Shown here piece after piece: positions 41,001 to 56,000 of a stretch of DNA of 64,000 nucleotides; positions within the stretch are counted from its first letter, which is position 1; each line of letters starts with the position of its first letter. Origin of the DNA: Andrena cerasifolii (Eukaryota; Arthropoda; Insecta; Hymenoptera; Andrenidae). The notes beneath the pieces were generated by a model. The model made no database searches, was not told the DNA's origin, and saw nothing but the letters and a program-made list of their open reading frames with translations. The translations under genes and the position numbers were made by a program. Location of the stretch: NCBI RefSeq assembly GCF_050908995.1, contig NC_135130.1:2969001-3033000 (forward strand), in the 5' to 3' direction.

Positions 41001-44000
41001 CTATCGCCCTTTAAGGGAGTGAAAACTATCCTCAAAGTCGAATTGGCACTTCCACTTTTTCGCCCATAACTCTCAAAGTACAGCAGACAGAAAGAAATGT
41101 TTTAAACAAAAGTTTAATGGTGCAATAAGCGCTAAAAACTTGCGTTAACAAAATTTTGAAAAGAGTTTTTTTCGTCAGTTATATATTTTTTTTAAACTTA
41201 CAAATTTACAAAAAAAAAATCCCGAAAATACTTGCGTTTTCAGACCTTGCAGGTAGGCATCACCCCTTAAGATTGATTTTTATTCAAATTGATGCCCAAT
41301 TTCTGCATTCAGAACTGTACCCTGTGAACTAAGTAAATTATTATGCACTTTTTACAGTATATATTATGTACCTTTAATTCCTGGAACGTCACAACGATTT
41401 TCACGCCACTGTTATCAACAAAATAAACTTTAGATTGAACAGTAGGTAATCCATAAAAAAAAATCGACGGCTGTGAAATTTCCAAATCGTTTTTCCTTTA
41501 ATGCAAAATGGAAATTTTTATTTCTTCTAGAAAAGTTATATCAATTTATTTCAGAAGGGGGTGCGAATTGTTTGAATGCAGAAATGTAGAATGTGTTGGT
41601 TTAAAAATTAATTTATCTTCATGGGTTTTAAGTTTATAACGATCTCCTGATTTTACGAACAGTATTTCTGGAAAGCAATTGTTCTTACTGTTGGCTCGGG
41701 TCACTGCTTCGTATATTTTCGATTTCACCAGTACACGTATGTACCACCGTTAAAAGCTTTGTCGTTCGATTGCCAAAACTGGAAAAGTAGTACAAATATG
41801 GTTATACGGAAAAGTTAATTGAATCTGATTGGATAACAAGCATTGGCACTTTAAATTTAAAAGTAATTTAAGTATTTGTGAAGTGGAAACAGGGATCCAT
41901 ACGCGAAGAGCAGCATAAAGTTTGTAGAGACTACGAAAACCAAACTCGTCCTCCATTAAATGACGTCAATTAAATATATTATTTCCAGTAAAATTAGGGT
42001 AAATTGAATTGGTTACGGGGCTATTAGATTTAATAGCTTCGAATCGGGAAACAAACTAACGAGAGAAAATTAGAAACTAGTTCTCGAACTGAAATTTACA
42101 AATTATTTGTGGTGACTTACTGAATAATTTAGACAGAATTATACATAGGATTTTGGAAACGATATCGAAGGCAATCATTTCATTTTGGCAGTGGAAACAT
42201 TTAGGAATGGTGTTTACATATATATTAGATAAAAAATTTAAAATGATTAAAGTTATATCGCAGTTATTAACTTTACATTGAAATGAATACTATTTTTGAT
42301 ATTCCCTAATATTAACGTGAGATTCAAATCAATAATATCGAGATTCTTGTAATTTCAGAAAATATTCTGTTTGCAGACTGTTTTCAACGTTGTTAGGATT
42401 TTTAAGGTAGAAATAGGTATTGATGATAAATCATCGAATTGAATGACGCAATTACAGAACCTTGCGATGAGATGATTCTATAATAGACGTAGGTCTAAAC
42501 AGTTCCACCAGGAATTAGCTAGCAGATGTACTCAAAGCATCAGCTGTCCTAGTTCAGCCCGGTGTTAGTGAATCACTTTCGTCAATTGCCAACTGTCTTG
42601 GAATCCTTTCTCATGTTTCACAGTTCTACACTGATGGACGAAAGTGCACGATGCTTCGGCAGTGATTTTCTGTTTATTGACTTTCGATTATTTGTGCAAT
42701 GCTAAATGGCAAGAAAGGTAATTAAAAATTATGAAAACATCGCCAAATCATTCTCATTATGCAAAGGATCTTGACCAACAACTAATTTTATGCGTTTCTA
42801 AACACGAATGAATTCATTTTTAATTAGTTCATACAAATTCACAGTTTCAGTGTTCTGCAATAGAAAGGTAAAAAATTATTCCTTTGTTCGTTTTATGGTA
42901 TTTCATTTCATACAGACGAGTCTCAAAAAATATTATATTGTGACAAGAAGACAGTGAAATTCAATAAATATTGATAGTAAAAGTATACGATGTAGAGTTT
43001 CATTATTCATAAAATGTTAAATTCAAAAATTTCAATCCAGGGAATAATTTTCAAGCATTTGCTCTCAAACAGTGACCATCGAAGTGTCAGACACTTACAT
43101 TGGGAATTAGATACGGCAGTTAAAGATACATTCACAACAATTGTTTAACCCTTCATTGACGCACCTCTTTTTTCAATCAACTTTGACATACTGGGTGGCT
43201 CACACCCAGAACAATTTTTGAACGACTGCCATTTTCATCTACAGAATTCAATCGTTATCCAAGTTATTCGAGGTCTCTAGAATGTATTCCAATAGTTTGA
43301 AATATAACAGTATTGAAATTTTATCACAGTTTTTGTAGAAAAATTCTACATTGTCATATGTCGAGGAAAAGCGAAGAAAATCTATAAAAAATTGTAGCTT
43401 TTACAGATTTCAATATTAGAAGTTAAAAATCTACAGAGTAAAGAAAACAAAATTTTAAGTAACGATATATATCATTTACAAAAGCTAGAATTTTATATAT
43501 GAATAAATATATACATATGTACAGTACGCATCTGGTGCTCATCATTGTACTTGTAAGTTTTCTTTGTGTCCGAGTTATATATTTGTACACAGTAATCGCC
43601 CGTTATGAGTCCGTTTTTTCCACCCGTTGAGAGTCCGGCGGCTATCCCCACCATTTCTTGGAAGCCTGCGGACGAGAGTGGGAGAACCGGACAACGAGCG
43701 AGAGTACGCGAAAGCGTCGACACGAAGTTGCCGTCGGGTACGAAAGAGAGAAAGCATGATACTTTATCTCGCTCCATCTTTCAACTGGGGGGGATCGCAC
43801 GCGGGTCGAGCCCAAGCTCGAGCTGAAAGACGGAGCGAGACAAAGTATCATGCTTTCTCTCTTTCGTACCCGACGGCAACTTCGTGTCGACGCTTTCGTG
43901 TCCTCTCGCTCGTTGTCCGGTTTTCTCACTCCCGCCACTGGCCGCGCGGAACCATGTCCGCAAGCCACTATAAGTCCACCGCCAGCCCCGTTCGACGGAC

Positions 44001-47000
44001 TCATAACGGGCGATTACTGTAGTGTTAACTTTCTAATTATTTTATGTGCCGCTGAAAAGATAAGTATTATTAGCAATAAATGATTTATTATCAGTACAAT
44101 CGAACCGTCAAGTCATACGAAATGCCGGCAGTAGCAAAGGTTTTGGAAATTTCATGACCCCACCAAATTACATTGCGGGACCTGCTCTGCATTGGGGCCC
44201 CACAAGGAGCTCAGCTATGTATAATTACGCTACGCGCCTACGAGCCCGCACCTACACTACTGCAGTTCTCCTCACTGATTCTACCCTTAGTAACGGCGTA
44301 CGGCTGGTTGCTCGCGGCTAGGCGCTGAAAAAGGCTCCCTGTGCAGCCCTGCACTAGTGCAACGGCGTGCCGCGCACGACGTTTTCGTCCACTTGAAAGG
44401 GTCTAATTGAGGAGTGTCGAACTTCCCCACTCCGACAGCCGCACGAGTCGGGCCCCCGGTGAGCCGGTTCCCCCACCTATTTTTCTCCAGGCGTTGCACG
44501 AGACCCGGCAGGGAGAGAGTGCGGCACCCGGAGGAGAAATTCATCAGAGTGAAGTAGGTGTGGAGGGGGCCGTTCTCCTACGGCTCTACGGAGCAGGGCA
44601 AGAGGAGGAGCCAGTGTGGCTCGCGAGCCGCTAGTTCGACACTCCTAGTCTAATTTATGAGGCCGCGCGCACGGTTATTGTAAATCATAACGATGCGGTA
44701 AAGACCACGGTTTGGTCTGGGTTAGTTTGGGTTATTTTTTGTTAATATAATTGCTATTTTTATTCGGGATATACATATAAACTAAATAATAGACCATAAA
44801 TACACATATGCAAGTGATATGTAGGCGTAAAGAAGTACATTTGCGTAAAAAAACACATTTTTTTGGCAGAGAAATCCCGGCGTATCGCACACACGATCGC
44901 CTTTGACGCGCGCGGCGTCGTAAAAGTCGACCCTTTCAAGTGCTCCAAACCGCTTGAAAATCCGAGAAACTCGTAAATCTGACCCGGGTGCGGCGCGCAG
45001 TTGCACCAGTGGGAACGTTTATTCTGCAACAAATCAGCCTTGCGCGTCGAAAAAAAACGTGCGCGCCGCGCCGTTGCACTAGCGCAGGGGTGTCGAACTA
45101 GCGGCTCGCGAGCCGCAGTAGCTCCTTCTCCTCTTCGCCTGTTCCGCAGAGCCGTAGGAGAATGGCCCCCTCCACACCTACTTCACTCTGATGAATTTCT
45201 CCTCCGGGTGCCGCACTCTCTCCCTGCCGGGTCTCGTGCAACGCCTGGAGGAAAATAAGTGGGGGAACCGGCTGACCGGGGGCCCGACTCGTGCGGCTCT
45301 CGGAGTGGGGGGTTCGACACTCCTGCACTAGTGGGACCCTGCCTTTACATACCCTAACGATGTCAATAACATAGTCCCTAGTCAATCTCCTAAAATATAC
45401 TAAACTATTCCATAAGTTATAAAGCTGTATCGGTTCGACGGCAATTAGTTTGTGTGGTGTTGTCCCTTCGTTGCATACTGTTGCAAATATGCAACATATT
45501 TTTTCTTTTTAATTTTTTGTCGTTGCAGCTAGCATGTAGTGTGATGTATCTAACTACTTTATAATGAAGGATACATATTCTAGTTTCTAAACATTTACAT
45601 AGATCACCCTGAACGTGTTAATTTCGCGGTTTTTAAGTAATCATGATAAACAAGAACATAATATTTCTTTTATTATTTTTCCCTTATTATTATCACTTGT
45701 AGGAGTCGAAAAATGCATTTTTTCTAAAATCAAAGAAGTTATGCAACGTAGGGTTAAAACTCGTGGAAAAAATTGCATTTGAAGTAATAAATTTAATGCA
45801 CCTGAAATGTCTAAATAGCTAAATAATTATGCGGCGAGTATTTAAATAATTGTCATTGAAAAATCTCGAACGAGATGGAGGCACCCAACGATAATAGTCA
45901 ACGACAGTACTGACAAGAGTAATGGGAACTGCGGGATTGGAGCTGTATTTGATCAGGCTGGATAGGGTCGTGAGTAGAAATAGGCAGCGCGGCTGTTCCT
46001 GTTCCCATTCTGCTAAGTGCCAGATTTCGCTGCTGTCTATTATGCCTCCATAATGTTCCTTGTTGACAGAGGCGGCTTTAAACGGTGTGAAAGAAAAAGT
46101 GCGCAGCAAGTTCATTCACGGTAGATTTTCGCCATCACTGCGCACACACGAGCTGCTTTTGCTATTCGATGTTAATGCACGTTGATAGTTTTTGTATGTG
46201 TTGAGTAATCTATGCTCGAACAGTACCAAATTCTCGATAATGGACACGAATTTTTTAGAGTTACAAGGGAAGATCCCCAACGCGGAAATTCCAAAAGTTA
46301 TGAAACTTTGGGGATATATAGGGGATATAATAGGTACAGTAGCGGACAAAAAAGTTACCACTTTTTCGAACCACCCTATTTCTATTACTTTTCAATGTCA
46401 ACTCAAAGCTGCAGTATGTGCCTAATATATATATTCTGAAAGAGAATTAAAAGCTGTATAAAACCCAGTTGTATACAAATACAGTTGAATTTATTTAACT
46501 AACAAACAAAAACCCTACATAACATTAAAGAAGACAACACACTTTTAAAGCCAACAAAAAGTTACCAGTTTTGAACATTAATAAATGAATCTAATATTTT
46601 GTGGGGGCATCTTTAGCTTTGAGGACAACTAAAAAGTTACTAAACGTGGTAACTTTTTTGTCGGCCCCAAAAATGTGTTACCCCGTTCAGTGTCATATAA
46701 CACTTATGCTACTGTAAAAATAATCGTCATGAGAACATATTTTCTGAAGAAAAACACTAAATGAAGTAAAGATTTATAATTTATATTTTGAAGAAATTTT
46801 AGTTACTTTAGTTTTTTTTCATTTGGTTTTATATACAGTGTATTTTATTGTATTATATTTTTGTAAATCCATAAATATTTTTTAAAAAAACCTGTAAAAT
46901 TTTAAAATAAGTACATATGTTTATTTACTATTTTAATTATATTTTTTGTGAAAATTCGAAAACCGGTTTTTTGGGAATAGTGGAATTCGGAAACTGTTTT

Positions 47001-50000
47001 TTTTTTTCAAAAGTCGACTTTTGTATAAACCGTAGTGAAATTGACCCCTGAAAATTCGGCTGTTTTCCGATTTTATGTTACAACTCGCGAACTGTAATAG
47101 GTAGAAAAAAATTTCAGGCAAAAGTTACTTCTTTTAATTGGGAGTATCATTTGGTAACTTACAGTTCTTACAGTTCGCAAGTTATAACACAAAATCGGAA
47201 AATAGCTGAATTTTCAGGGGTCATTTCCACCCCCTTAGAGTGAATTTGGCAGCAAAAAAACTCTACATATCCCCAAAGTTTTATCATTTTTAGAATTTCC
47301 AGGTGGCGATCTTCCCTTGTTAGTAAACTTTATTACATTTGTGGATTTGTTACAACTGACTGTATAGAATTTTTAGAAAAACATTTTGTAGAATTTCTGA
47401 CAATATTGGGATGAAATGAAAATGGAGTAGAGTGTACTTTCTAAAAAGATAAATTGACATTTTTCAAAGTCAGTAGAAACTTTTGTTAACCCCTGATTTA
47501 AATTTAAATACCTACTTTATCATTTAGTACGGTTGTTGAGGGTACTCTACCTGACATGTAAATATTTCTTTTTTCTTTTTCAACGTTCTTTTTAGATTTG
47601 AACTAATCTCTTAATGTTACTAAATCAAATTTAATACTAATCTATTATCTAGCAACACTTGATGTCTTAATTACTGATTCCAAGAAAAGTGTAAACATAC
47701 TTAAATTGTTAATATAAAATACACGTGTAATTGAAAATGGAATTAAGAAGGGAATTAAGAAGGTTATATTAAAAATTCTATAACAGTAACTACATGTTTT
47801 TTTACTTTTTTACTTGTCTACTCATTTCAAAATCATATTATTGATTCCTGTCCTATTTCACTCATTATTATCCAAAACCTTTTTAATTCCATTGTCTGAA
47901 ATACTCAATCATACTCGCTTATTTACAATAACATTAATCCATTTATGAATTTAAAGTTGCATTAAATTTAAACTTAATTAAATATTAAATAAGAGATCAA
48001 AATTTAACTACGATTTCACAAATCATTTCCATTATCTTATTCATTGTTTCAAATAGCCAAAATAATTAATATTTTCTTATATTAACTTCAGTAAGGGAGG
48101 GAACGCGATGAATTCAAAACTGAAAATACTTAAATCAATAAATTTTCCCGCGCTTTTTATTCGCGTGATTATTATTTCTATGATTTATAGAAAAACGTTG
48201 AAATATGAAAAAGTTGGTGGCGTACTTTTGGAACACCCTGTACATTCGCATCCTTCTGACTCTCAGCCGTAGCCAGGACTCCATTGTGTGTATAGAGTAC
48301 CAGGATTCACCTCATCCCTCAGGCCACCGAAATCCCAGCGTGAATGCATTACGCGTCAACGAACTCGGAGTAGCAATATCCTGAGTTGCTGGATGTTAGA
48401 GTACGGGGATTATAATACATTACCAATTCGACGAACGCCTCGGTCATTTGACCTTGTTTTAGACTTTATTTCGCGTTCATGCCTCGTTCATTGGATTTTC
48501 AGCGTTTTATTGTTCGATGGGGCGCGAACGTACAGCCAAATACGATTTTTATTAAACGTGCTTGGAGGATCTAGAGCTTTTCACTCGACTATTTTTTTTT
48601 AGGAAATTCGTACTTCGGTCGGAATTATTGTGGACGTTGTTATTTAATATATATTGCATGCTGTGTGCTGATAAAACGATAGAAATTGTTTATATATATA
48701 ATTTGTATATATTAATTGTTATAGATACTTAAATACAAGTTTAAGGTTTTATTGAATTATTTTATTGAGTTTTATTACTGCGGTTAAGGTTTTATTGAAG
48801 GCTGCAAGTCTCTTCAAATTTATGCATGTTTTGTGAAAAATATTTAATTGCTATTTCAGAGCTTTTTATATTTTTTATGTGACTTTATTTGTATATGAAT
48901 TCGATTGATTAAGAAAGGAGCAGGGTGGATTTGAACGGCTATTATCAATTAATAATTAAACTTATACATATAGTTAGTGAAGAGAAAAAAAAACAAGTAG
49001 AAAGTTCGTTGGTATTACTCTGTTATGTAACTTATTTGAACCACAAACCCTCTATATATCTGTTAACAGAGAAATTAAATTATCTCGGCAGGAGGCGCTA
49101 CTGGGTAAAATTTACCACAGAGGCGCTAGTTGCGAAAATATGAAGATTGTTTGAGTTTTTCTTACAATTTTTTAAAGAACTTTAATAAAAATTTTAAGAT
49201 ATTTCAGAAATTTTAGTTGACTCTTAAAACACTGTACTTTAACATAAAAATTACAAAGTTAAAAAAAATTCTGAAACCGTGGTTTTTTACGTTTCCATTT
49301 TGGGTATTTTTGACCCAATAGCGACAACCTGTGTTACAATATTGGGCGCGCCCCCGCCGGGTTAAACATCATAATTTTGTAAGCTATTTTTCAATATGAA
49401 GTCACAAAACTCCACGCAAATATTGCAAAATAAAAATAGTTTTGGTAATTCTGATAAGTGAACTTTTATCACTGGCTGCATACATTATATTTGAATGAAG
49501 AATATTCCAAATTTAATTCTTGCATTTTGCGAGGATATAGCCAATATATTTCCAAGGAGAACCCATTTCATTGAAATACAGTTTCAACCGCACAATAATA
49601 TTTTTTTGCACCAAACACGTGTAAAATATACACCTCTGCATCTGCACGCTCTACACACATACTACATAGATCGACGTGAATACTATAGAATAAAAGGTAG
49701 GTAGCGAAAAGGGGATGCTGAAATTCGGTAGCTGGAGACACTTGTCAACGGCAGGCAGGGGGTCGGTTTCAGGGGTAGATCTAGAGGACGACTCTGTAAA
49801 TATTGTAACAAGTGTGCCATCGTTGCCACGCGTGGCATTGATGTGCTTGGCTAATCGATCGGCGGACTGAAAATTTTCTTTTGTCATTGCCAGTATGAGA
49901 ACTGGCCAATGGCAAGGAAAAGCCATAAGTGTGTAATGCGATTTACAAGCAGGCACAGTTAGAGTCTATCGTTTCAGACCTCTATAAAAAAAAAGACAAA

Positions 50001-53000
50001 TTGCGAAAAGTTGACATTAGTTCTAAATTATTTATTTCCACTTGAGGAATGGGATATTAAATATTGCATTCTTCATAACTTGTTTGTGCATTTTAAGTGT
50101 GGCTTATGCATTAAAATGGAACGAGCTCCAATTATCTTTCCTACATAATGGAAAATTAAAAATATTTTTAGAAGCAGCCGAAAAAAATAACAGAAATTAA
50201 CTCTAGGGAGAGTGAGTCACTAAAAAGAGGGAAAAGTATAAGACACAATGAAGATACATAGTTTCAAAAATAATTTTACCCCTTTTTTTTCAAAATTATC
50301 AAGTTGTCCCTTTTTGTGCTAGCGAACTTTGTGAAACCAAAATATATTTAATACTAAAAATCACTTCAGTATACATCAGTGTTGAAATCAGTACTTATCA
50401 AACTAATTTTAATTAGTTTAATAAGTTGTGTATTTTTTATATAAAAATTCTTTATTTTCTCGCTGCTTATAAATTTTCTTATTTCTCCCTCAATGGATTG
50501 TACCCAAAATTATTTAAGTCAGGAATTAATCACGATGCAACATCAGTGTCTGCGTTTTGGTCGGTTAAAGGATTGCTGATTGCCGCAAATATGCAGGCGC
50601 GTTTATTTATTTTCGCGCATAATTGAAATCCAGTTGTCGGTGATACACGCAGCTAAATGGCCGTTCCCCGGCATTTCTGTTCTTTTCCTGTATTTGCGGA
50701 TGCTGGGCTGTCGTTTTCACACGTTCGCCATTTCGTTGCGCAAACATCGTTCATTGTGGATGCAGTGAATGATACATCTGCCAGACACATTTTCTACTGG
50801 AAGCAAAGGACCTCCTTCAAGAGGGTTCTTGGCAGGAAACCACAAACTCTGGTGAATGAAACAGGCATCATCCCGACTATCGCTCTAAAATAGAGGAAGT
50901 GAACTAAATATGGGTTAGCTAGCACTTTTATTTCAAGGATTTTTGCCACACCTGTTGAAGAGTTTTATGACGCGACACTTGAATCTGAGCGTTTACTTTT
51001 TGACAGGGAGCTGAAATAAGCTGAGCAAAAGTAATGTGAACACTGCGTGTTTTCAGATAGAATTTTTTTAAATCCTGTCCAAAATGCTACCAAAAATAAA
51101 CTCGAATGCTGATGGCCTGTTTACAGTAGTCACATATGTATGTGTGCCCTTTTCAACACCTGCACAGAAATTTTGTGCCCACATATAACACTGAAAACAC
51201 TTCACCAAAAGTTCTTCCCTCTGTGTCTTCAGAGAAAAGTACTTCGCAAAGCATGCAACTCGCATCCTCGTCATCTGTGTGCCTCCTTTGATGAATTTCA
51301 ACGTTGCTGAATTACTGTCTTCAGATTTGTAGCCCGTATTTAGACCATTTGTTCATGCACGCTTAGAGCGGCGAAAGTCATTAGAACGCGACAGAAATAT
51401 TGCTAAAACCAGGGGATTGGAGCAGATGAATTTTTTATTTGCTCCGCTCTTGCTCCGCTCCGTAATCAAAACACTTGCTCCAGCTCCGCTGCTGCTCCGC
51501 TCCAGCTGCTTTTTTTTTTAAATAAAAATTCTTTTAATACTTCGAAATAGTGGTCTTTCATTTGCAACAAACCCCATCTTTCTAGCTTTTCATTTTCATA
51601 CAGAAAAAAATTCATAAAGTATGCTTAATTTTCGGGCAAAGAAAGTGCTATGCCTCCTTAACACTGAGCTGTGCAGCCCTACGATATAATATTTTTTCAG
51701 TGATGAAAAATTGAGAATTGGTATTTACTAAAAACATTTCATTTATCTAGTCTTATAAAGTGAAAGAAAATTCAAATGAAAAAAAAAAGAATTGGAGCAG
51801 TGGAGCAGCAAAAATTTTCCGTGCTCCGACTCCGCTCTTGCTCCGCTCCGTAATCAAAACACTTGCTCCAGCTCCGCTCCTGCTCCGCTCCAGCTGCTTT
51901 TTTTTAAAATAAAAATGCTTTTAATACTTCGAAATAGTGGTCTTTCATTTGCAACAAACCCCAGCTTTCTAGCGTTTCATTTTCATACAGAAAAAAATTC
52001 ATAAAGTATGCTTAATTTTCGGGCAAAGAAAGTGCTATGCCTCCTTAACACTGAGCTGTGCAGCCCTACGATATAATATTTTTTCAGTGATGAAAAATTT
52101 AGAATTGGTATTTACTAAAAACATTTCATTCGTCTACTCTTATAAAGTGAAAGAAAATTCAAATGAAAAAAAAAAAGAATTGGAGCAGTGGAGCAGCAAA
52201 AATTTTCCGTGCTCCGACTCCGCTCTTGCTCCGCTCCGTAATCAAAACACTTGCTCCAGCTCCGCTCCTGCTCCGCTCCAGTTGCTTTTTTTTTTAAAAT
52301 AAAAATTCTTTTAATACTTCGAAATAGTGGTCTTTCATTTGCAACAAACCCCATCTTTCTAGCTTTTCATTTTCATACAGAAAAAAATTCATAAAGTATG
52401 CTTAATTTTAGGGCAAAGAAAGTGCTATGCCTCCTTAACACTGAGCTGTGCGGCCCTACGATATAATATTTTTTCAGTGATGAAAAATTTAGAATTGGTA
52501 TTTACTAAAAACATTTCATTTATCTAGTCTTATAAAGGGAAAGAAAATTCAAATGAAAAAAAAAGAATTGGAGCAGTGGAGCAACAAAAATTTTCCGTGC
52601 TCCAACTCCGCTCCTGCTCCGGGTAAGACCCCATTGCTCCACTGCTGCGCGCTCCAGCTCCGACCTCCGCTCTGGTTAACCAAGCTTACAATGTCAACAA
52701 TACAGTGCTCATAGCAAATTAACTCTTAGTTCACCAGATTATTGTTAAAAAAATCAAACAAACATACCTGTATGTAAGATCTTTTAAGATTCGTTCGTTC
52801 GTTCTTTTAAGACGTTTCGCAACACAACGCGTTAAGCAGATAAATGCAAGCCATTATCTGTTTCCCACAGCTCCTTTTTCTTTCTCAGTCGTACTTATAC
52901 ACCTTTTCCGCTAGAGTGAAACACCCACTGTGACCCAATACTTCAAACTGGCCTATATTTACACCACTTCCTCTACGTCCATTCAACCAGAAATCATTGT

Positions 53001-56000
53001 TTACATTTATTATTACATTGAGGCTAACTTATGGCCGTTTAGAAAACCTTCATAGATAAGTCAAAGCAGCTCGCAGCAAAAAGACATAATTTTTTCAAAC
53101 TCTCAGAAACATAACTGCACGAACAAAATTGAAAATAAGAACACCTATTGTTATTATTTTTATGTAGCCAAAAAAACGACTTTCGGAATAAAACAAAAAA
53201 TCACTGAGGAAGGCCTATCCTTTCCGATTAAAACGATCTAAAAACCAACTCCGTGCGTTGAACAGTTTCGGAGATAAAAATTCATTTGCGAAGGCAGTCA
53301 CCGTAGGAGGCTGCAAAAACGGTGAGCTTTGAAGGCTTGTATTTCGTAAACCATTTCGAAACTAGGAAAACGATGACTTAAACCCCCCCTAATTTCATAT
53401 GGACTACGATATATTTCAGTATCATCAAAATCGCTGACATCGAGGTAGATCGGGTTGGTGTGGGAATGACCCGTATACACAAGAAGACCGAAACCTCGTA
53501 ATTGCATCGCAAGCCATTATCCCCTTCAGCTGAAAACTCATCCAACTAATACCTCAGCAGGCCGATTGTCACGGTTATCGGCGAAATTGCATCGCGTACG
53601 TTCCTCCATGAATATGTAGATTAATTTGCCCGATTACCTCGCGCGGGGTCCTGCCCCGCACTTAAGCGCGCGCGCGCACGCGCGTTGCACCGCGAAATCG
53701 CGTAAGCTACTGCAGCGACGCACCAGGCTGCCTAAAGATATGCACCCCTGCGCCTCTCGCTATGAAATAATCATATGGTTAGCTAATGGCAGCGCTGGGG
53801 TAGTGATTGCTCGGGCTGCTGCGGCCTCCATAAGGCGGTCAGGGGGAATAATAAATAAATTCAATGTATTTGCTCGAACCCCCCCGCAAACATTCAATGA
53901 TAGATCGGAATCTTAAGGGGGGCGGAGGGATGATGCATGGGTCAGGGCCCCTGTATCCTGGCCAGACGTGCGTGAAGTACGGAAGATCGGATCTTTCCCT
54001 GCTTCTCTCGGATTGCTGCGTAGCTGTCGCGTGCTGGTGCGCCCCATTATTGTGCTATGTAGATTGTGAATTTCATTTGCCGTCCACTCTCTTCGATGGA
54101 GGCCTTGGTGAATTGTAAAACTTTTTGGTTTAAATCTAGTTTGAGGTTATGTTGAATTGGAGAATCGGGGGTTTACCCATTTTGGGAGGATTATTTTAGG
54201 GGTTTTTAATAATTTTTACTAAAAGAGATAATGTTTAATTTATTTTTTTTATATTTTTTTTTGAGAAAATGTTTAATTTATACAAAACGCATAAATTATG
54301 TTTCCGAAGTGTTTTAACGATATGTGAAATAAATTCAGTATTGTTTTTTTTTTCAATTTGAAGCATCTTAAATTATGTTGAATGGACTTGGGCACCTTCA
54401 AATTTTATAATGAATCTGGTTGTTAATTTTGGAAGTGGCCTAACTCCATTCTTGATAAGAAAACGCGTATTATTCGCTTAATAATTGCCACTATTTTAAT
54501 AGCAACTATAAATTTAACATCCTTAGACACACTTAAGCAGTATGACTCATTAGTATCCTATATGTATATTTTTAAATTCATTGAAACGCAAACCCTTAAA
54601 TATCTCGATTTGAAGATAAATGGACTTAGGCCACTTTCAAAATAAACGGCTCATATATTGATTGTTATTTAAATGTAAATGTGTTATTAAAGTATATCTG
54701 TTAAACTTTTAAAAAATATTTTTCGTTTGTAAATATTCGTGCCAGGAATCGCTCAATGTTGCGTCGAGTTTGAGCGTTCGGTCTGTGTGCCCTCCCCTTC
54801 TTTCTGCTTTCCTACCGGGTGAACGGGTGATCAAAAATCGGAAAGTAAAATTGAGTTACAATCTACATAAGTGTAGCTTTCGTGTGAACCAGGGACATTG
54901 AATTTGAACAATATTTTTCAAAATGGCAGCGGTTCAAAGCGAAGTAATGCGAATTTTACCAAATTTCTACCCTTTAAACCCCCGAAAAAAATAGAAAATG
55001 TCACCGGGGATGAATAGTCGTGGTTCAGACGAAAACTATATGTGTTTTAACCATATGTACCAAATTTCAAGGCTATCGCGTTATTATTTTTTTTTAAATC
55101 GTGGCAGAAGTTCGCGGAAACATTGTTTTTGGAAAAACGGGTTCAAAGCTTCCTTGAGCCGCTTAGATAGCCTGTAGGTACTATTGTTCATTCAACCCTC
55201 TGTAACTCAGCTAATTTAAAGCTTCCGCAAAAAAGCGAAAGCGCTGTGCAAGACATTCTGCAGGAATGTAGAAATTGCAGTTGGAATAGGATGTGATTTA
55301 TTGGCACAAATAGTTGTGCAGAAAGCTACCAACCCTCAATGATCTGAAACGGAGTAAATTTAGTTTGAAAGTTTTAACTGTTAATGAAAAGTAGCTTTTT
55401 TCTATTTAGTATATTTTATTTCTTGTTATTGTTTTACAGTGTTTTTTAATGGGCCATTTCACAGTGAGTAGTATAATAAATGTTATTTTTAATTTTCTGT
55501 AGCTTTTGTTTTTAAGTCTGAAATGAAACTATGGCTTGGTAGTTTTAATAATTGTAGAATGTATGAGTTATTCCATGGGTTGATATTTTTTTGGAAATAA
55601 AGATCACAAAATTATTTCATTAAATACTTTGTCATTTTGAGGGTTGGTAGCTTTCTGCAGAACTAGGCCCAATTGTGCATGCTTGATTCTTTCGCTCTCG
55701 CAAAGATCAATTGAAAGGCAACTGTTAGTAGGGGCTGCTTAGTAGGGTTTGTCAATTTTTTCAGTGTTTTAATTTTAAAAACGACTAGTGGAAAAACGGT
55801 ACAATTTCACGTTTAAAATTAACCGCTACCTTTAAATTTTGTGTAATACATTATTTACCTAGTTGGAATTTCATTTGAAATTATGGAAAAATGCGAAAAA
55901 TACTAAAACTATGAAACAAAATTTAATAATTGAATAGTTAAATTTACTACATAATTAAATATTAAATTTACTGTTGCTAAAGTTACATATACTTTCATTT

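Larger units (their letters stand above)
44345..45345. mobile_element. Older CpG-rich inverted-repeat element that hosts two hAT insertions
   Basis: CACTAGTGCAACGGCG near 44352 is matched in inverted order by CGCCGTTGCACTAG near 45070-45084, continuing as CACTAGTGGGACCCTG after the inserted hAT copy. Excising the two hAT copies would leave a palindromic CpG-rich element of about 520 bp. Boundaries are approximate and no target duplication is visible. Confidence 0.45.

Noticed and set aside
43627..44022. 131- and 120-residue arginine-rich frames on both strands
   Set aside because: They are the same sequence read from the two arms of a foldback element; GC-rich open frames without domain features.
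48288..48602. 104-residue frame in unique sequence
   Set aside because: No family resemblance, no splice signals that make sense, and composition like translated noncoding DNA.
51792..52302. Repeated frame NFPCSDSALAPLRNQNTCSS
   Set aside because: Translation of the 388-bp tandem units; identical because the DNA is tandemly repeated.
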